Source of the DNA: Parapristionchus giblindavisi
Lineage: Eukaryota; Nematoda; Chromadorea; Rhabditida; Diplogasteridae
NCBI GenBank assembly: GCA_943737045.1
Contig: CALSFV010000387.1
Coordinates: forward strand, 1-64,000
Direction: 5' to 3'
DNA length: 64,000 nt
Positions 1 to 11,275 of this stretch are shown piece by piece. The position numbers were made by a program, and so were the translations under genes. A model generated the notes under the pieces. The model was not told where the DNA came from. It was given only the letters and a program-made list of their open reading frames with translations, and did not search any database. The first letter of the stretch is position 1; each line of letters starts with the position of its first letter.

Positions 1-441
1 TCTTATTTACCAATATAGACAAGTAACAATTGAGTTATGAACATTAACGAACTCTTTATCTTTTTCATTTCTACATCCAATCCTTCTTTCTCTTCTTCTC
101 ATTATTTAATTGATTAAGGAATACTTCTTACTTTGCATGACATATGATAGTTTCTTTCCTTCTCTTACTAGTTAGTCTATTCTAAGAAATAGAAACATTT
201 CTCAACTTGAGTATTCAACCCAATTAGAGTTAAGTATAGTGTGAAGGAATAAATAGAAGCATCGTGTTACTCTCTTCTTAATTATCAAACGCAACATACA
301 TATATGTACAAAGTGAAAGTTTCGTTTTGACTCTGTTTAGTAAAAACTATATCATGGAATGATAATCAAGAGGGAGAAGATATGGGAGGATTCACAATTA
401 TTAATCAATAAATAAATCGATAATTGATTGATTAATTACAG
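1..441. other. 5' flank of channel gene, no confident exon
   Basis: AT-rich sequence upstream of the first recognisable exon of the Cys-loop channel. That exon opens at 442 after a TTACAG acceptor and starts on the last base of a codon, so at least one upstream coding exon (signal peptide) should exist here or before the window. I could not pick it with confidence; ATGs near 354 and 380 do not join in phase convincingly. Confidence 0.5.
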
Positions 442-3130
442 TAAACGTACAAAATTTGATCGTCGAACAACAAATTATCAAGCATGGAGAGAACAAATGA
501 CTGTATGTGATCTATTACAAGATTATGATCCTGCTGTTAGACCGAGTGGAAGAACTCCGTTCAATGATCAAAGTATACTTTTATATTATTTATTTTATTT
601 ATGTTTAAATATTTTTTTAAAATAAAATTTCATCTAAAATTGGAAAGGATAAACGAAGTAATGGTGTATAAGTACATATTGAAACTTCTCGAACTTTATT
701 CATAAGTGAAATAGTCATCATTGTAGAGGGACCAGTTCAAGTTACAACAAGTCTCAATATCCGATCAATATCTGCTGTATCGGAGAAGAATATGGTACTT
801 ATATTGATTCATTTATCTCTATTGTATTTATTGATTTATAGGAGTTCGTAGCTCAATTTAAAATGCGTCAAGAATGGTTTGATGATAGATTACGGTATAT
901 GGATCATGTTAGTTATTATTTTAATCTATAAGTATTTTATTTTAAATCTTTATTTTTACTTGATTACAAATAAATGTTTTCAGTCAAATGGATTATTCTC
1001 TTCGATATCTCGTAGATTTGAGTTCATAACAGTAGCGAGAGATCAAAGATTATGGATTCCCGATACATTCTTTCAAAATGAAAAGAATGGATGGTATCAT
1101 ATGCTTGATCAGGTAATACACTCTATAACTTTTATTTTTATTCAAAATAATTTCATTTCAGGAGAATCGATTTATAAAGATTCGTTCTGATGGGCTCATT
1201 GTATATGATAGAAGGTATTTAGTTCAACTTCACTTTTTTTTAAAATACTAATCGATGAATATATAATAAATTTATATTTTTCTATAAAAAATCAATAATA
1301 AAATATAATATTGATTAATTAAGACTAACTCTCCATCTTTCGTGTCCAATGATTCTTCTCAATTATCCAATGGATGTACAAAAATGTTATATCGACTTCG
1401 CTTCATGTAATACTCCTTTATTCTATTTAAGATCAATCGATATTTCTAGTAATATTGATTGATTTAGATGCTTATACAACAGATGATATCAAATATGAAT
1501 GGAGAGATATAGATCCTATTATATTACATTCCATGGCTAGTGGAGCTCTTCCCAACTTTGAAATTACATCATTAACCAATGCATCGTGTACTTCCAAAAC
1601 ATCTACTGGTATATAACTTATTCATCAACTATTGAACGATATCATGATCAATCAATATTCTGAATTAATCGATATTATAATTTGATTTAGGTGAATATGC
1701 ATGTCTCCGTGTTTCCATTCGTCTAACCCGAGTATTTTCTTTCTTTCTTCTTCAATTATATATTCCATCGTCTATGTTGGTTAGTCATTTCTTATCAATA
1801 TTATATATTATCGTACTTTAATCAATCAATAATATGTTTGATAAAGGTAGGAGTGGCATGGGTATCATATTGGATTGATTGGAAATCAACAGCAGCTCGT
1901 GTTCCTCTTGCTATAGTTACACTTCTCACTATGATTACTACTAGTCATGGTAATATTCAATCAATATATTGATTCATCTAATCAATAATCATCTATCAGC
2001 TATCAACTCTAATCTTCCTCCTGTATCGTATGCCAAATCAATCGATATCTGGGTTGGAGCTTGTGTAGGTACGGTAGACATCGATTCAATAACATTTGAG
2101 AATATTGATTGTTTTCAGTATTCATCTTCTTTTCACTAATAGAATATGCAGTAGTGAACTATCTAGGTATAATGGATGAACACAGGTTATCAATTACTCT
2201 TAAATCATCTATTGAAACATTGAACAAAGTTGTCTATTCAGAGAAATGCGTAAGGCTGCATGTAATCGATCACGATTATCAAATGTTATTGATAGTGATG
2301 TTTATATGCAAAGAGTTGGAGAAGTTATCAAGAGTTCCAATGCATACTCTCCATTTTATCCTGTTGAGAAAAAGGTAAGAAGAAGGAGTAAGAAAGAAGA
2401 AGAGGTACAGGGAGAGGGAGAGTTAGAGAGGGAGAGGTAGAGAGGGAGAGGTAGAGAGGGAGAGGTAGATGGAGAGGGAGAGAATAAGTCGTGGATGTTA
2501 TATTTGATTGATGGAAGGAAAGAAACATATGTCATAATGGTTTCTTCATTCAATTGAGTGAAGACTTCCTTCGTTCTTTTACAGAGATTGTTAAGAAGAA
2601 GTAGGAAGAAAAGTTATGAAATGAAAGAAGAAGAAAATGGAAATGGAGGAATTGAATTAATGAATGTAATTGTTAATAATGGATATAGTAGTCCACCTAT
2701 ATCAACTCATCAAGAATGGACTTTTGAGGTTTCAATAATATTATATTTTTTATTAGTATTATTAGTTATTAGAATTTTGAAAAAAACCGTGTTCTTAGTG
2801 CTCTTTAAAATTTTTTTTAAAAACTTCAAAATTACTACAAAAAATAACTTACAATAAAAGGTTGAATATTAAAGGATACAACGGATCTTGTATATGTTGG
2901 ACAACGTAAAAGAGTTGAATTAGTTCGTTGGTGTAGTGTTCTCTCATCTCGAGGAAGAGCTGAACGAATCGATATCATTGCACGGTACAGTACTCCTTCT
3001 ACTGATTATTGATTATTGATTATTGATTGATTACAGTATCATATTTCCAATCGCTTTCATTATGTTCAATATAGCCTATTGGAGTGTATATTTAGAAGAT
3101 AAAGCAAGAAAAGAGGCAGGAATGTTCTAG
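442..3130 (+). CDS. Cys-loop ligand-gated anion channel subunit, GluCl-like (5' end missing)
   Basis: Subunit of a pentameric plasma-membrane chloride channel, closest to glutamate-gated chloride channels by its motifs. About a dozen exons join in phase. The N-terminal extracellular part has [14 protein letters not shown], then [16 protein letters not shown]. The Cys-loop is intact, with 13 residues between the cysteines ([15 protein letters not shown]). A second GluCl-type pair ([13 protein letters not shown]) follows, then M1 and an M2 segment starting [15 protein letters not shown]. The linker [21 protein letters not shown] is the GluCl/GlyR M2-M3 signature. The M3-M4 loop spans several exons, one intron carrying a GAGGGA array, and M4 ([15 protein letters not shown]) lies just before the stop at 3128-3130. 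Ala-Ala-Arg at -2' to 0' argues for anion selectivity. M2 has Pro at 2' and Val at 6', unlike usual GluCls. The signal-peptide exon was not found. GABA- or other amine-gated anion channel is the alternative. Confidence 0.88.
2401..2486. repeat. GAGGGA/GAGAGG purine array in channel intron
   Basis: Imperfect hexamer run inside the M3-M4-loop intron, which runs from the GTAAGAAG donor near 2374 to TTTTACAG near 2583. It expands an intron that would otherwise be short. Confidence 0.85.
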
Positions 3131-3871
3131 TCTTTCATCATACACACGGGATTATTATACATAATTATTGATCCAATACGTGTATATTTGTTTAATAGAC
3201 GATTAAAATATTATTTAATTACTTGTCTACACTATATTTATTAACTATTAAAATGATAACAACCACCTATCATATCATATCATATCATAAAAATAAAATA
3301 TGCAAATTGTTCAATAAAAACGAAGCCGATTATTCCATTCCATAAAATAGTAATGTAAAACCTTTAACAACAATTATTTATGCCTTCTATCGAAATATTT
3401 ATTTTTTAAATCCATTTTTTCTTTTTTTTTACGAATTGACTCCTTTTTCTATGTCTTCATTCTCACAACAGGTTCCAGGGTCGAATTCCAGAAACTTTAA
3501 TGATGAGATTGACATGGAGATTTGACAGCCCTACATGGAAGGGTTTTGGAAGAGAGAGAACTAATTCAGAGGATAGAAAATTCCAAGTGTCAATACATCT
3601 AGAAGCACATTTGGTATGAGTCCAAATCTTATAAAGGAGAAAAATACGAAGTGTGTGCGATAAATATCTATTTATTGTTAGAACGAAGAACAGTAAACAG
3701 ACAAATGAATAAAACAAATTCAATTGGTGTGTAGTACTATGTATGAATTGAATGTCCTAAACAGCTATCCTATTCAAGAGTTTGAAGATTAATGGAACTA
3801 ATTGTAAGTTTATCGTGATAAAAAGTAGATGACAAACGACCTCTGGACATCTTCAAGACTATTATTAAGAT

Positions 3872-4023
3872 GCTTCGGCACTACTTCAGAATAGGGTACC
3901 AAACCAACGGGCAAGTCCAAAAATATATAAAAAATAAAATAAACACAAAGGAAAGGACGTTTATATTAGACAATTATACTAATATTTTGGGCTGGTACTC
4001 TATTCTGAAGTAGTGCCGATGCT
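3872..4023. repeat. Foldback inverted repeat
   Basis: Two arms of about 28 bp (3872-3900 and 3994-4023) are reverse complements with one or two mismatches. The left arm reads GCTTCGGCACTACTTCAGAA and the right arm ends TTCTGAAGTAGTGCCGATGC. A 93-bp AT-rich loop separates them. It is probably a small non-autonomous DNA element; no clear target-site duplication was seen. Confidence 0.7.
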
Positions 4024-4180
4024 TCAAGGTGGGATTAAATACAACAATATGGCTCAAGAAGGTCTCTAGCATACTCAATAAGTGTTAAAGATGGTGGCCC
4101 TCGAATGTTCAGATAAATCAGTACACCCCTCTTATGCGAATGCAAAGTGATATGCGAAGAGTTAGCGCAGCCTCACATCT

Positions 4181-4250
4181 ATCCCATAGCGCAGTGGTAA
4201 ACGTTCAGACTCGTTGCCCGTCTGACGCAAGTTCGAAACCTATTGCCGAA
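4181..4250 (+). repeat. tRNA-like sequence, candidate tRNA-derived SINE head
   Basis: An A-box-like TAGCGCAGTGGTAAACG (4187-4203) and a B-box-like AGTTCGAAACC (4230-4240) have the spacing of an internal pol III promoter. Between them TCAGAC and GTCTGA form a stem, but the loop is 9 nt rather than 7 and the T-stem does not pair. A functional tRNA is therefore unlikely; a tRNA pseudogene or SINE head fits. The sequence after it is GC-richer (CGCGCCCGTCCCTGAACCGG) than its surroundings. Confidence 0.5.
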
Positions 4251-4976
4251 TTTCCTCAATTTTCAAAAAGCGCGCCCGTCCCTGAACCGGGCCTGATGGT
4301 TCATTAATGTTTCTAGCGATCAATAGACTAAATCAGTACAAAATAAATAGTGTACTGTACGTAGAATAACTTTTGCTACCTATCTGTCTTCACAGTTTGT
4401 TCACGAAAATATTCGTGGGACACCACCTTTAAGGTATATTTTTCTTAAGAGAATATAAGGTCTATAAATATGATCAAGTAGATCCGAAGAAGAGATTAGA
4501 CGCTTTGGACTGAATTGGACCTGGAAATTTTTTGATCAATCAACAAAATGAAAATCTTAAATACATAAAGATGTCATTCATTTTCATGGAGTAGATAACA
4601 CTGAAACATGACAATAAATGAGTTCATAATTCAAACAATTCAATATATAATACAATTAGAATGTATGATAATTTACAATTTATCTAACTAATTTGTCTGA
4701 ATTATGTACACTAAGAAGTCTGATTCAGTCTTCATAATTATTCAACAATGAAATGTTGTTTATATCTACATTATTTATCGCTCTATGCTCTATTCACTTG
4801 TATATGCAATATTGAATGAATAAAAGACCAATATTTACTAATACAACCAACGAATAACTTCAAATAGTAAACAAATATGGAAGGTGTTCAATATAAGAAT
4901 GAAGTCTATTCATTCTATTCCATTCTATTAGATCTGTCATGACCATTGGTCCAGAAGCAATCTTTTAGTCCTATAT

Positions 4977-5145
4977 ACCTCTACCTCTATATATTCTCCC
5001 TCTCTCCCTCTTCCTCTTCCTCTCCCTCTACCTCTTACTCTCCCTCTCCCTCTTCCTCTCCCTCTACCTCTTCCTCTTCCTCTCCCTCTCCCTCTCCCTC
5101 TTCCTCTTCCTATCCCTCTCCCTTTACCTCTTCCTCTCCCCATCT
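4977..5145. repeat. CCTCTTCC/CTCCCT pyrimidine array
   Basis: 170 bp of nearly pure pyrimidine on the + strand, built from CTCCCT, CCTCTT and CTCTAC words. The long Ser/Pro-rich and Arg/Gly-rich reading frames over it are products of the repeat. Confidence 0.9.
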
Positions 5146-5492
5146 CTCGTTCATATCTTACTCTTATTTATTTCCTTACTATAGTCTAACTAAACTACTC
5201 TTCATTTGTATCATTATTCATTCTTCAATTACATATTCATTCATTCATTTCATTTGTATTTCACTCACTCACATTCCCAGTTCATCAAGCACTGTGTTTC
5301 TCCAATACATGGAGAACGATAATTGAAAACTTGGCAAAATTCCAACAAAATACGGTATGGTGCACCTTGATGCACTTTAACCATCCAGTTTTTTGGATGC
5401 TCTCTCTTTTTTCGCTCTGCCTTTTTCTCTGTCGCACCATAATCGCTCTCGAAACGCTATGCACTGAAGACCTTACATATTTATCTCTAGGA

Positions 5493-5586
5493 TCTCTCCC
5501 TCTCCCTCTCCCTCTCCCTCTTCCTCCCTCTCCCTCTCCCTCTTCCTCCCTCTCCCTCTCCCTCTTTCTCCCTCTCCCTCTCCCTA
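5493..5586. repeat. CTCCCT array just upstream of the PACRG start
   Basis: About 90 bp of CTCCCT/CTTCCT units ending 27 bp before the proposed start codon at 5613. It lies in the 5' flank, not in the protein. Confidence 0.85.
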
Positions 5587-5612
5587 ACTCTTCATCTTCA
5601 TCCTTCATCAGA

Positions 5613-8600
5613 ATGATATCTCGTATTCCTCGAGAGTGTCGTCAACCTCAACTTCCTCATAGAAGACCAATCGATGTTTGTTTCACTTATATATCTACAT
5701 ACATATTAATTGAGCAACTACAGTGGAATACCATCACTTCATAATCAATTCCATGTATTTTTAAATATAGCTTTTTTTAAAATAACTTCCATGTACAGTA
5801 CATCATATAGACATGGTTTCCACCTGGATCCCCTCTATATCCTCGAATTATTGCGTCTTGAATATTCAAGGCCAGACGTTGAAATAGTGTGTGTTGTTTT
5901 AGTCAATATCTGAACTCCTTTATCATAGAAAGTTTGAAATTTTATAAATTACGCAGCTGTCAAAAAATATTATTTTTTTGGCAAATGCCGGGCTAAAAAA
6001 CATTTTAAAAAACTCCCCACGATCGGGTATTCATCGCAAAGTGACTTTTTTCGGAATCTCTTTTTATTACAATTTAGTTGACAAGCTTTGAAAAATACCA
6101 AACTTTCCATGACAAAATACTTCAGACATTGAGAACTCGCACAATTTTCACGCTTAATATCCACTATTAAAATTATATTGAAGGCGCAATGATTGGAGGG
6201 GATAGATGGGATTCCTTTGAGAATCACGGGATCCCATGTCAAGGGGGGGGGGGAATATTGTGTACTGTAGAGAAACTCATTCCGTAACCAAATAATTCAA
6301 TTGAATGATTTTATTGATTTTCTTATTATATTTAAGATTCTATTCCCCGAGGGTCAATTTCCTCAAATATCATCTCTTCTTCCTCGTAATATCGTGAAAG
6401 AAAACATACGACAGAGTCGATTTATGCAATCAAGGAAAGATATTGAAAGACAGGTAATGATGAATATGAACTATGATGAATACTTGAATATATTGAATGG
6501 ATGAAGGATAACCACCAAAGTACAAGATGTGATAAGTAACTAATATTAAAATAGCATTAATAGAAAAAAAAACACAAAAATTGTATCAAACCCTTTTTTT
6601 CGGATTCCCTAATAAATGAGGGAAATGGGGCGATTTCCCTACAGTGACATTTTTCTGGAAAAACGCTGCACTGCTATCAGCGGAGTGTGAATATTTTTCG
6701 GTTCTCAAATTCTTAATTATGAGTTTCCATTTTAAATATTTGTGTTGATGACTATGCATAATTAAGATGATTGTAGGTTCCTCCATTTAGTACTCAAACT
6801 CTTCAAAAGAATACACGAGCTCTATCACTTCCTTCTATTCGACAAACACAAACAGCACAGAATAAGGTTGAGTCTTTATCATTCTATTGAATCTTTCAAT
6901 GAGACTCACTTCTTATATGAAACAGTCACAAAAAGATGTTGTGTCTTTCAATTTCTTTGAACACTAAACTTTAAATATAATGAGAATTACTATCATGAAC
7001 ATCTTTTCAAAAAAAGAAAAAAATGAGCGATTAATTAACGGAGTGAAAAATGAATGAACGGTCTCACACAATATTTCATTGTACGCTGAAAACGAGAAGG
7101 CAGTGACTGTTATTTCTCATTTTAATAATGACTTAGTGATTTACTTATTATTATCATTATAATATCAATTGAAGACATCGGATGAATGGGGAAGATTTCG
7201 TCTTCTTTATGAAAGAAATGAACTTCCAGTTAAGATTATGCATGGAGCACCTGGAGAAAAGGCTAAGACGTTAAGGTTAACTCTAAGTATTAATAATACG
7301 AAAGTTAAAGAGTTAACCCCGGGGGCGAGCCAATTTTAAACTCTCCGCTCTCTCACACGCTTTGTCTACGAAAGAGTGTTACCAGAGAAGAGAATAAAAT
7401 TAGCTCGGGATCAGAGGGTGTGTCGCAAAAGCTTTTTCGGCATGCGGCAATATCCACATTTGCCAAAATAAAAAATTCGGAATTTGCTGGCAATTTTGAA
7501 TCATTTGAAGTTTGATACTGATATTTTTTTGCAACATTTATTTTTTAATGTCGCTAAACTAAAACAAGAACAAAAAGACAACGAATCTAATATACATCGA
7601 TAACTCGATAACTTTCGCTACGTATGCGGCCATATGAAGAATATTTTTCGAATTGAACATCAGTATATGGAAAGTATCTTTCTGTTCGCTTAAAATTAAC
7701 TCGGAGTGTGGCTTTAAATGACAGTGTCCAATTATATTTTCCATTAAGATGGTTAGTAGATGGACGTTCATTAAAACCTGAACATATCGCTGCTCTTATT
7801 CCAATGTTTTCTAGTGGAATTCCTCTCATTGATCAGGTATACATAAATCAATCAATAAATCAATTGATCTACATTATGAGAGAAAGTAATTGAAGAAGGA
7901 AGATATAAAATGAATTGTGTATATCTATTTGATAGGATTATCATATGTCTTCAATATCAATCTCTATCTCATGTCTAGATACGTATTCAAATGTTCTTGT
8001 TTGTTTCTCAAAGAAAGTAATTTCATCTCATCGTAATGGCTACATCTCGATCACTTTACTTAAAGGGCTCGAAAAATAGTCTGAAAAAATATTTTAATGG
8101 TTGTAATGAAACATTGTAAAGAGATTACTGTAGAAGATAACATCTTAATCTTCTACAGTTATATCATTACAATCGTAAGTTGATAGCTTTGAATAAAAGA
8201 TATTCAAGTTCAAATGACATTTGATCATTCTGAATTGAATGAAAAATATATTAATTTCTCCATAATATAGTATAGAGAGTTATATATGAAATGTGATAAG
8301 TGAAGCAAGATCAATCAATCAATCAATCATATATGCTTCACTTCTCATCTTCAATTGATCTTTTTGCCTTATGTCTTATACAGTTTTCGAAGTGTTATTG
8401 TAATTGAAAGACTTATTCTTTTCTTATACCAATGCCCTCACATCATTCTGAATATTATAATTCTTCTTATTCATTTAAGCCATATCGATTCATTGCCATG
8501 AAAGGATTGAATGATCTTCTTGATCTAGACTTTCATCCAGCCATTCTTATTCATTGTTATCCACAATTGGTAGATCATCAATCATATATTATTATTGATT

Positions 8601-8972
8601 GATATATGAATAGGTTCGATCGATGAGAGCTGGATTGTATTCATTTGATGTAGAAAAGAAGAAAGAAATACTTCAATTAATACAAAGAATAACTAAAAGA
8701 GAAGGTTGTGGAATACCACTTGTTCCTTTCTATCGACAATTTCTTCCTCCTCTTCGTAAGTTCAAAGATCATAGATCAAAGATCAAAGATCAATTTAAGG
8801 ATCAACATCACATGGAGGTCTTCGATTAGATGTTCGATATGCACCTGGTAGACCATTAGATGAAATAATAGAAATGACATTGAATGAATTGGAAAGAACA
8901 GGAGGACCAAATGCATATATCAATATCAAGTATATTATACCCACTTATGATTCCATTTTATGTAATCAATGA
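5613..8972 (+). CDS. PACRG (parkin co-regulated) family protein
   Basis: PACRG proteins bind the inner junction of doublet microtubules in cilia and flagella; in a nematode that means ciliated sensory neurons. The core is diagnostic. SDEWGRFRLLYERNELP (near 7175-7230) matches the family's FRKFYERGDFP segment. SVQLYFPLRWLVDG, then PYRFIAMKGLNDLL, and PLVPFYRQFLPPL match the HEAT-like core. The C-terminus GGPNAYINIKYIIPTYDSIL before TGA 8970-8972 is the family ending. The start ATG at 5613 follows TTCATCAG, a plausible trans-splice acceptor. The N-terminal 110 or so residues (exons at 5613-5675, 6337-about 6452, and about 6779-6867) are basic and divergent. Exon 5613-5675 joins 6337 in phase 0 across a 660-bp intron. 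The segment between 7830 and 8470 is the least certain. Confidence 0.85.
7316..7434. repeat. Hairpin MITE, copy 1 (divergent)
   Basis: About 120 bp in a PACRG intron with inverted arms (left CCAATTTTAAACTCTCCGC, right ATAAAATTAGCTCGGGATC) around a short centre. It shares both arms and centre with the elements at 19718-19837 and 30012-30134 and is the most decayed copy. Confidence 0.65.
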
Positions 8973-9724
8973 ATAAAGATATTATACAAAACAATAGAAG
9001 AGATTGAAGAAGAGTTTTAAAAAGTAACAATAGGAGAAAAGTAGAACGAAATTGAAGCGAAGAGATTCGCACCAACGATAATACTATAAGAGGAGAGGTA
9101 GAGGTAGAGGGAGAGGGAGAGGAAGAGGGAGAAGGAGAGGGAGAGGGAGAGAGCCAAGAAGGAGAGGGAGAGATGGGAGATAGATCAAGAAGTATAGATA
9201 GATAGTAATGGTTAAAGTCACTTCAATGTCTAAGTAACATCGTCATTCTATCATATATATGTTTACTCTCTATATCCTCATTCAGACTTTTTTAAAGCGT
9301 TCTTCTCCCTCTGGAATATATATCTCTCCTTATCCCTCTCCCTCTCCCTCTAGAATCTCTCCCTCTCCTTATCCCTCTCCCTCTCCCTCTCCCTCTAGAA
9401 TCTCTCCCTCTCTTTCTCTATTACAGTATTCATTGAAGCGTAGATGTGAAAAGGTTGAATAGATAATGAATGAATGTAAAAGAGGAGATAGATAAAAGAG
9501 GTCATTGAATCTCTTCTCATACTGTAGATAGATAGTATCTATCACACTTAATCACTTACAACAAAGTATAAAATGACTTCATTTTCATTGATCTTCTTAT
9601 TGTCTTTGAATTACTCATTTATAGCCTCATTTCACTCTTTCAATGACTAAATAAATAGATTGTAAACTGAATGAGAAGAGTATAAATAATACACATTCTT
9701 TCTCTATTCTTAACTTCTTATTTT
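8973..9724. repeat. PACRG 3' flank with purine and pyrimidine arrays
   Basis: Holds a GAGGGA array at about 9090-9175 and, on the same strand but opposite composition, a CTCCCT array at 9309-9420 containing three CTAGAATCTCTCC interruptions. The two could pair as an imperfect inverted repeat. Several runs of GATAGATAG follow. No coding exon seen. Confidence 0.6.
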
Positions 9725-9904
9725 ATGATTTTATTTTTATTAATCACGAATGTTTTTATTTATGACGACCTATTATATTGCTATTTACAATCAAAATATG
9801 AATTGTGTAATTCTTGTAAGTTTCATTCTCTTCTTACTGTAGCTTGTTCTTTTTATGTTCCATTAATATTTATCAACTCCTCCATCCCATATAAGTCAAA
9901 TTGA
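9725..9904 (+). CDS. Short ORF with hydrophobic start, doubtful gene
   Basis: 59 codons from ATG to TGA. It begins with a hydrophobic stretch (MILFLLITNVFI) and has four cysteines, so it could encode a small secreted or membrane peptide. There is no family match I recognise, no flanking exon, and an AT-rich region yields such ORFs by chance. Listed only because it starts like a signal peptide and lies in an otherwise empty stretch. Confidence 0.12.
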   Translation: MILFLLITNVFIYDDLLYCYLQSKYELCNSCKFHSLLTVACSFYVPLIFINSSIPYKSN

Positions 9905-10052
9905 ATTCATATAATTCAAATTCTGTTTAAATATGTAGAATAGTCTTCATAATTTGATTAATTCAGAACAACTAAAACATTCAGATAAAAGATGAAAATA
10001 AGGTATATCTACTGCCTCTCATAAGATTCTTCCCTGTAAGGATATATTCGAC

Positions 10053-10655
10053 TATACCGTCAAAACGAAAAAAAGTGAAACATTTGTCAAAAATTTTGAA
10101 AAATTTTGACAAAAGTTCACAAGATTTTGAAAATTTTGAATCATGATATCTAAATGAGGTTGCTAGTTTTTTTTTATTAGATAATAGGGTATTTAAGCAT
10201 CTCTGAGCTTGCCTAATTTACCTGTGAAGAATAATTTTGAAATAAATCACTGTGAACGCTGTTTTGTGAAACTGGTATACGGTAGGATTTTCTACAGTAT
10301 CCCACTTTTGCAGCCTGATCTTTGCCAAGATCCAAACGGTGCAAATTCGTTATAGGAAGTCAAGTAATGCTATATATAACCATTATTAGACGAAAAAAAG
10401 CTCGATGGCAGCAGTTTTCGAGTAAGATTGTACAGTATGCTACAGTATACCAATTCTGCTGTGGAGCGTTCCCGATTAATTTTTTCACTTTTGTCGTGCA
10501 TAACTGTATTGGGCAAACACATCCACAATGAAAAACCTTAGATAATACATCATCAAGATCGTGAAAAATGCTCAAACAGGGAATCTTGTGAACTTTTGTC
10601 AAAATTTTTCAAAATTTTTGAAAAATGTTTCACTTTTTTTCGTTTTGACGGTATA
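10053..10655. mobile_element. Non-autonomous TIR transposon, mariner-like, TA flanks
   Basis: A 599-bp element (10055-10653) with terminal inverted repeats of about 72 bp differing at one base. Both ends begin TACCGTCAAAACGAAAAAAA. It is flanked by TA on both sides (10053-10054 and 10654-10655), as left by Tc1/mariner-type transposases. The interior has only short open frames, so it is a MITE mobilised in trans. It lies between genes. Confidence 0.85.
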
Positions 10656-10698
10656 TAGTTGTCCTTCTCATCTCATTCATCTCAACCCTCTCATTGGT

Positions 10699-11016
10699 AT
10701 GATTACTACTTTGACCATCATTCCTCTTCTTCTTCTTCTTCCTTATTCTTTCATTCAATGGCATATTCTATTTCCTCTCACAACTTCTTCTTCATTACAA
10801 ATAAACTTTGACGATCATACAATTCCTCCCACCATCTCCTCCTCCCCTCCTTCTCTTCTCCTTCATTCTGATTCGACCTTGCCTCATCTTCTTCTACTGA
10901 TAAGGCGTAACGATAGGTATAGAAAAAGAAGCTTAAACACACCTTTTATCTCTAGTCTCCCACTCTTCTTCTTACAGTATCCTTATCATACAATGAATCC
11001 CTATTGGATTGTATGA
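10699..11016 (+). CDS. Possible small secreted protein, unrecognised
   Basis: 105-codon ORF just outside the TIR element. It starts with a strongly hydrophobic segment (MITTLTIIPLLLLLPY), then a Ser/Pro/Leu stretch, a basic RRNDRYRKR and a short Tyr-rich tail. A GTATAG..TTACAG intron could also be cut near 10916-10980, which would change the C-terminus. The basic site would allow processing like a neuropeptide precursor, but no repeated peptide is present. Low-complexity pyrimidine-rich sequence here makes a chance ORF quite possible. Confidence 0.2.
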   Translation: MITTLTIIPLLLLLPYSFIQWHILFPLTTSSSLQINFDDHTIPPTISSSPPSLLLHSDSTLPHLLLLIRRNDRYRKRSLNTPFISSLPLFFLQYPYHTMNPYWIV

Positions 11017-11275
11017 AGAGTCATCTAGATAGCATCTATCAATCCATATCTATCTATCTATCAATCTATCTATCTATCATCTTCCATCTGCCATCATATG
11101 GATCATTCTACATTTCTATTCATCAACTGTAGAGATGATGGAGTATTTTAGAAGAGTATCCTTCTTTCGAGAACAAAATGTGAACAAAGAAAGATAGCAA
11201 AAGTTATTCTACATATTATCTATTTTTTGTTGGTTTAGCTTATTGATGGATAGAATCACGATCGAATCCAACAAT

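Larger units (their letters stand above)
3131..5612. other. Intergenic region between channel gene and PACRG gene
   Basis: Begins with 3'-end sequence containing AATAAA near 3312. One open segment at 3472-3616, bordered by a CAACAG acceptor and a GTATGAG donor, could be an isolated exon (48 open codons, no recognisable domain) but joins nothing nearby. The rest holds the foldback repeat, a tRNA-like element and TCCCTC arrays listed separately. No other gene seen. Confidence 0.5.

Noticed and set aside
4181..4250. Functional tRNA gene
   Set aside because: Anticodon loop would have 9 nt and the T-stem does not pair.
4937..5143. Arg/Gly-rich 68-residue reading frame (minus strand)
   Set aside because: Produced by the pyrimidine array; no splice context and no start support.
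5970..6242. 90-residue minus-strand frame in the PACRG intron
   Set aside because: No splice partners or recognisable domain; ends at a G-run.
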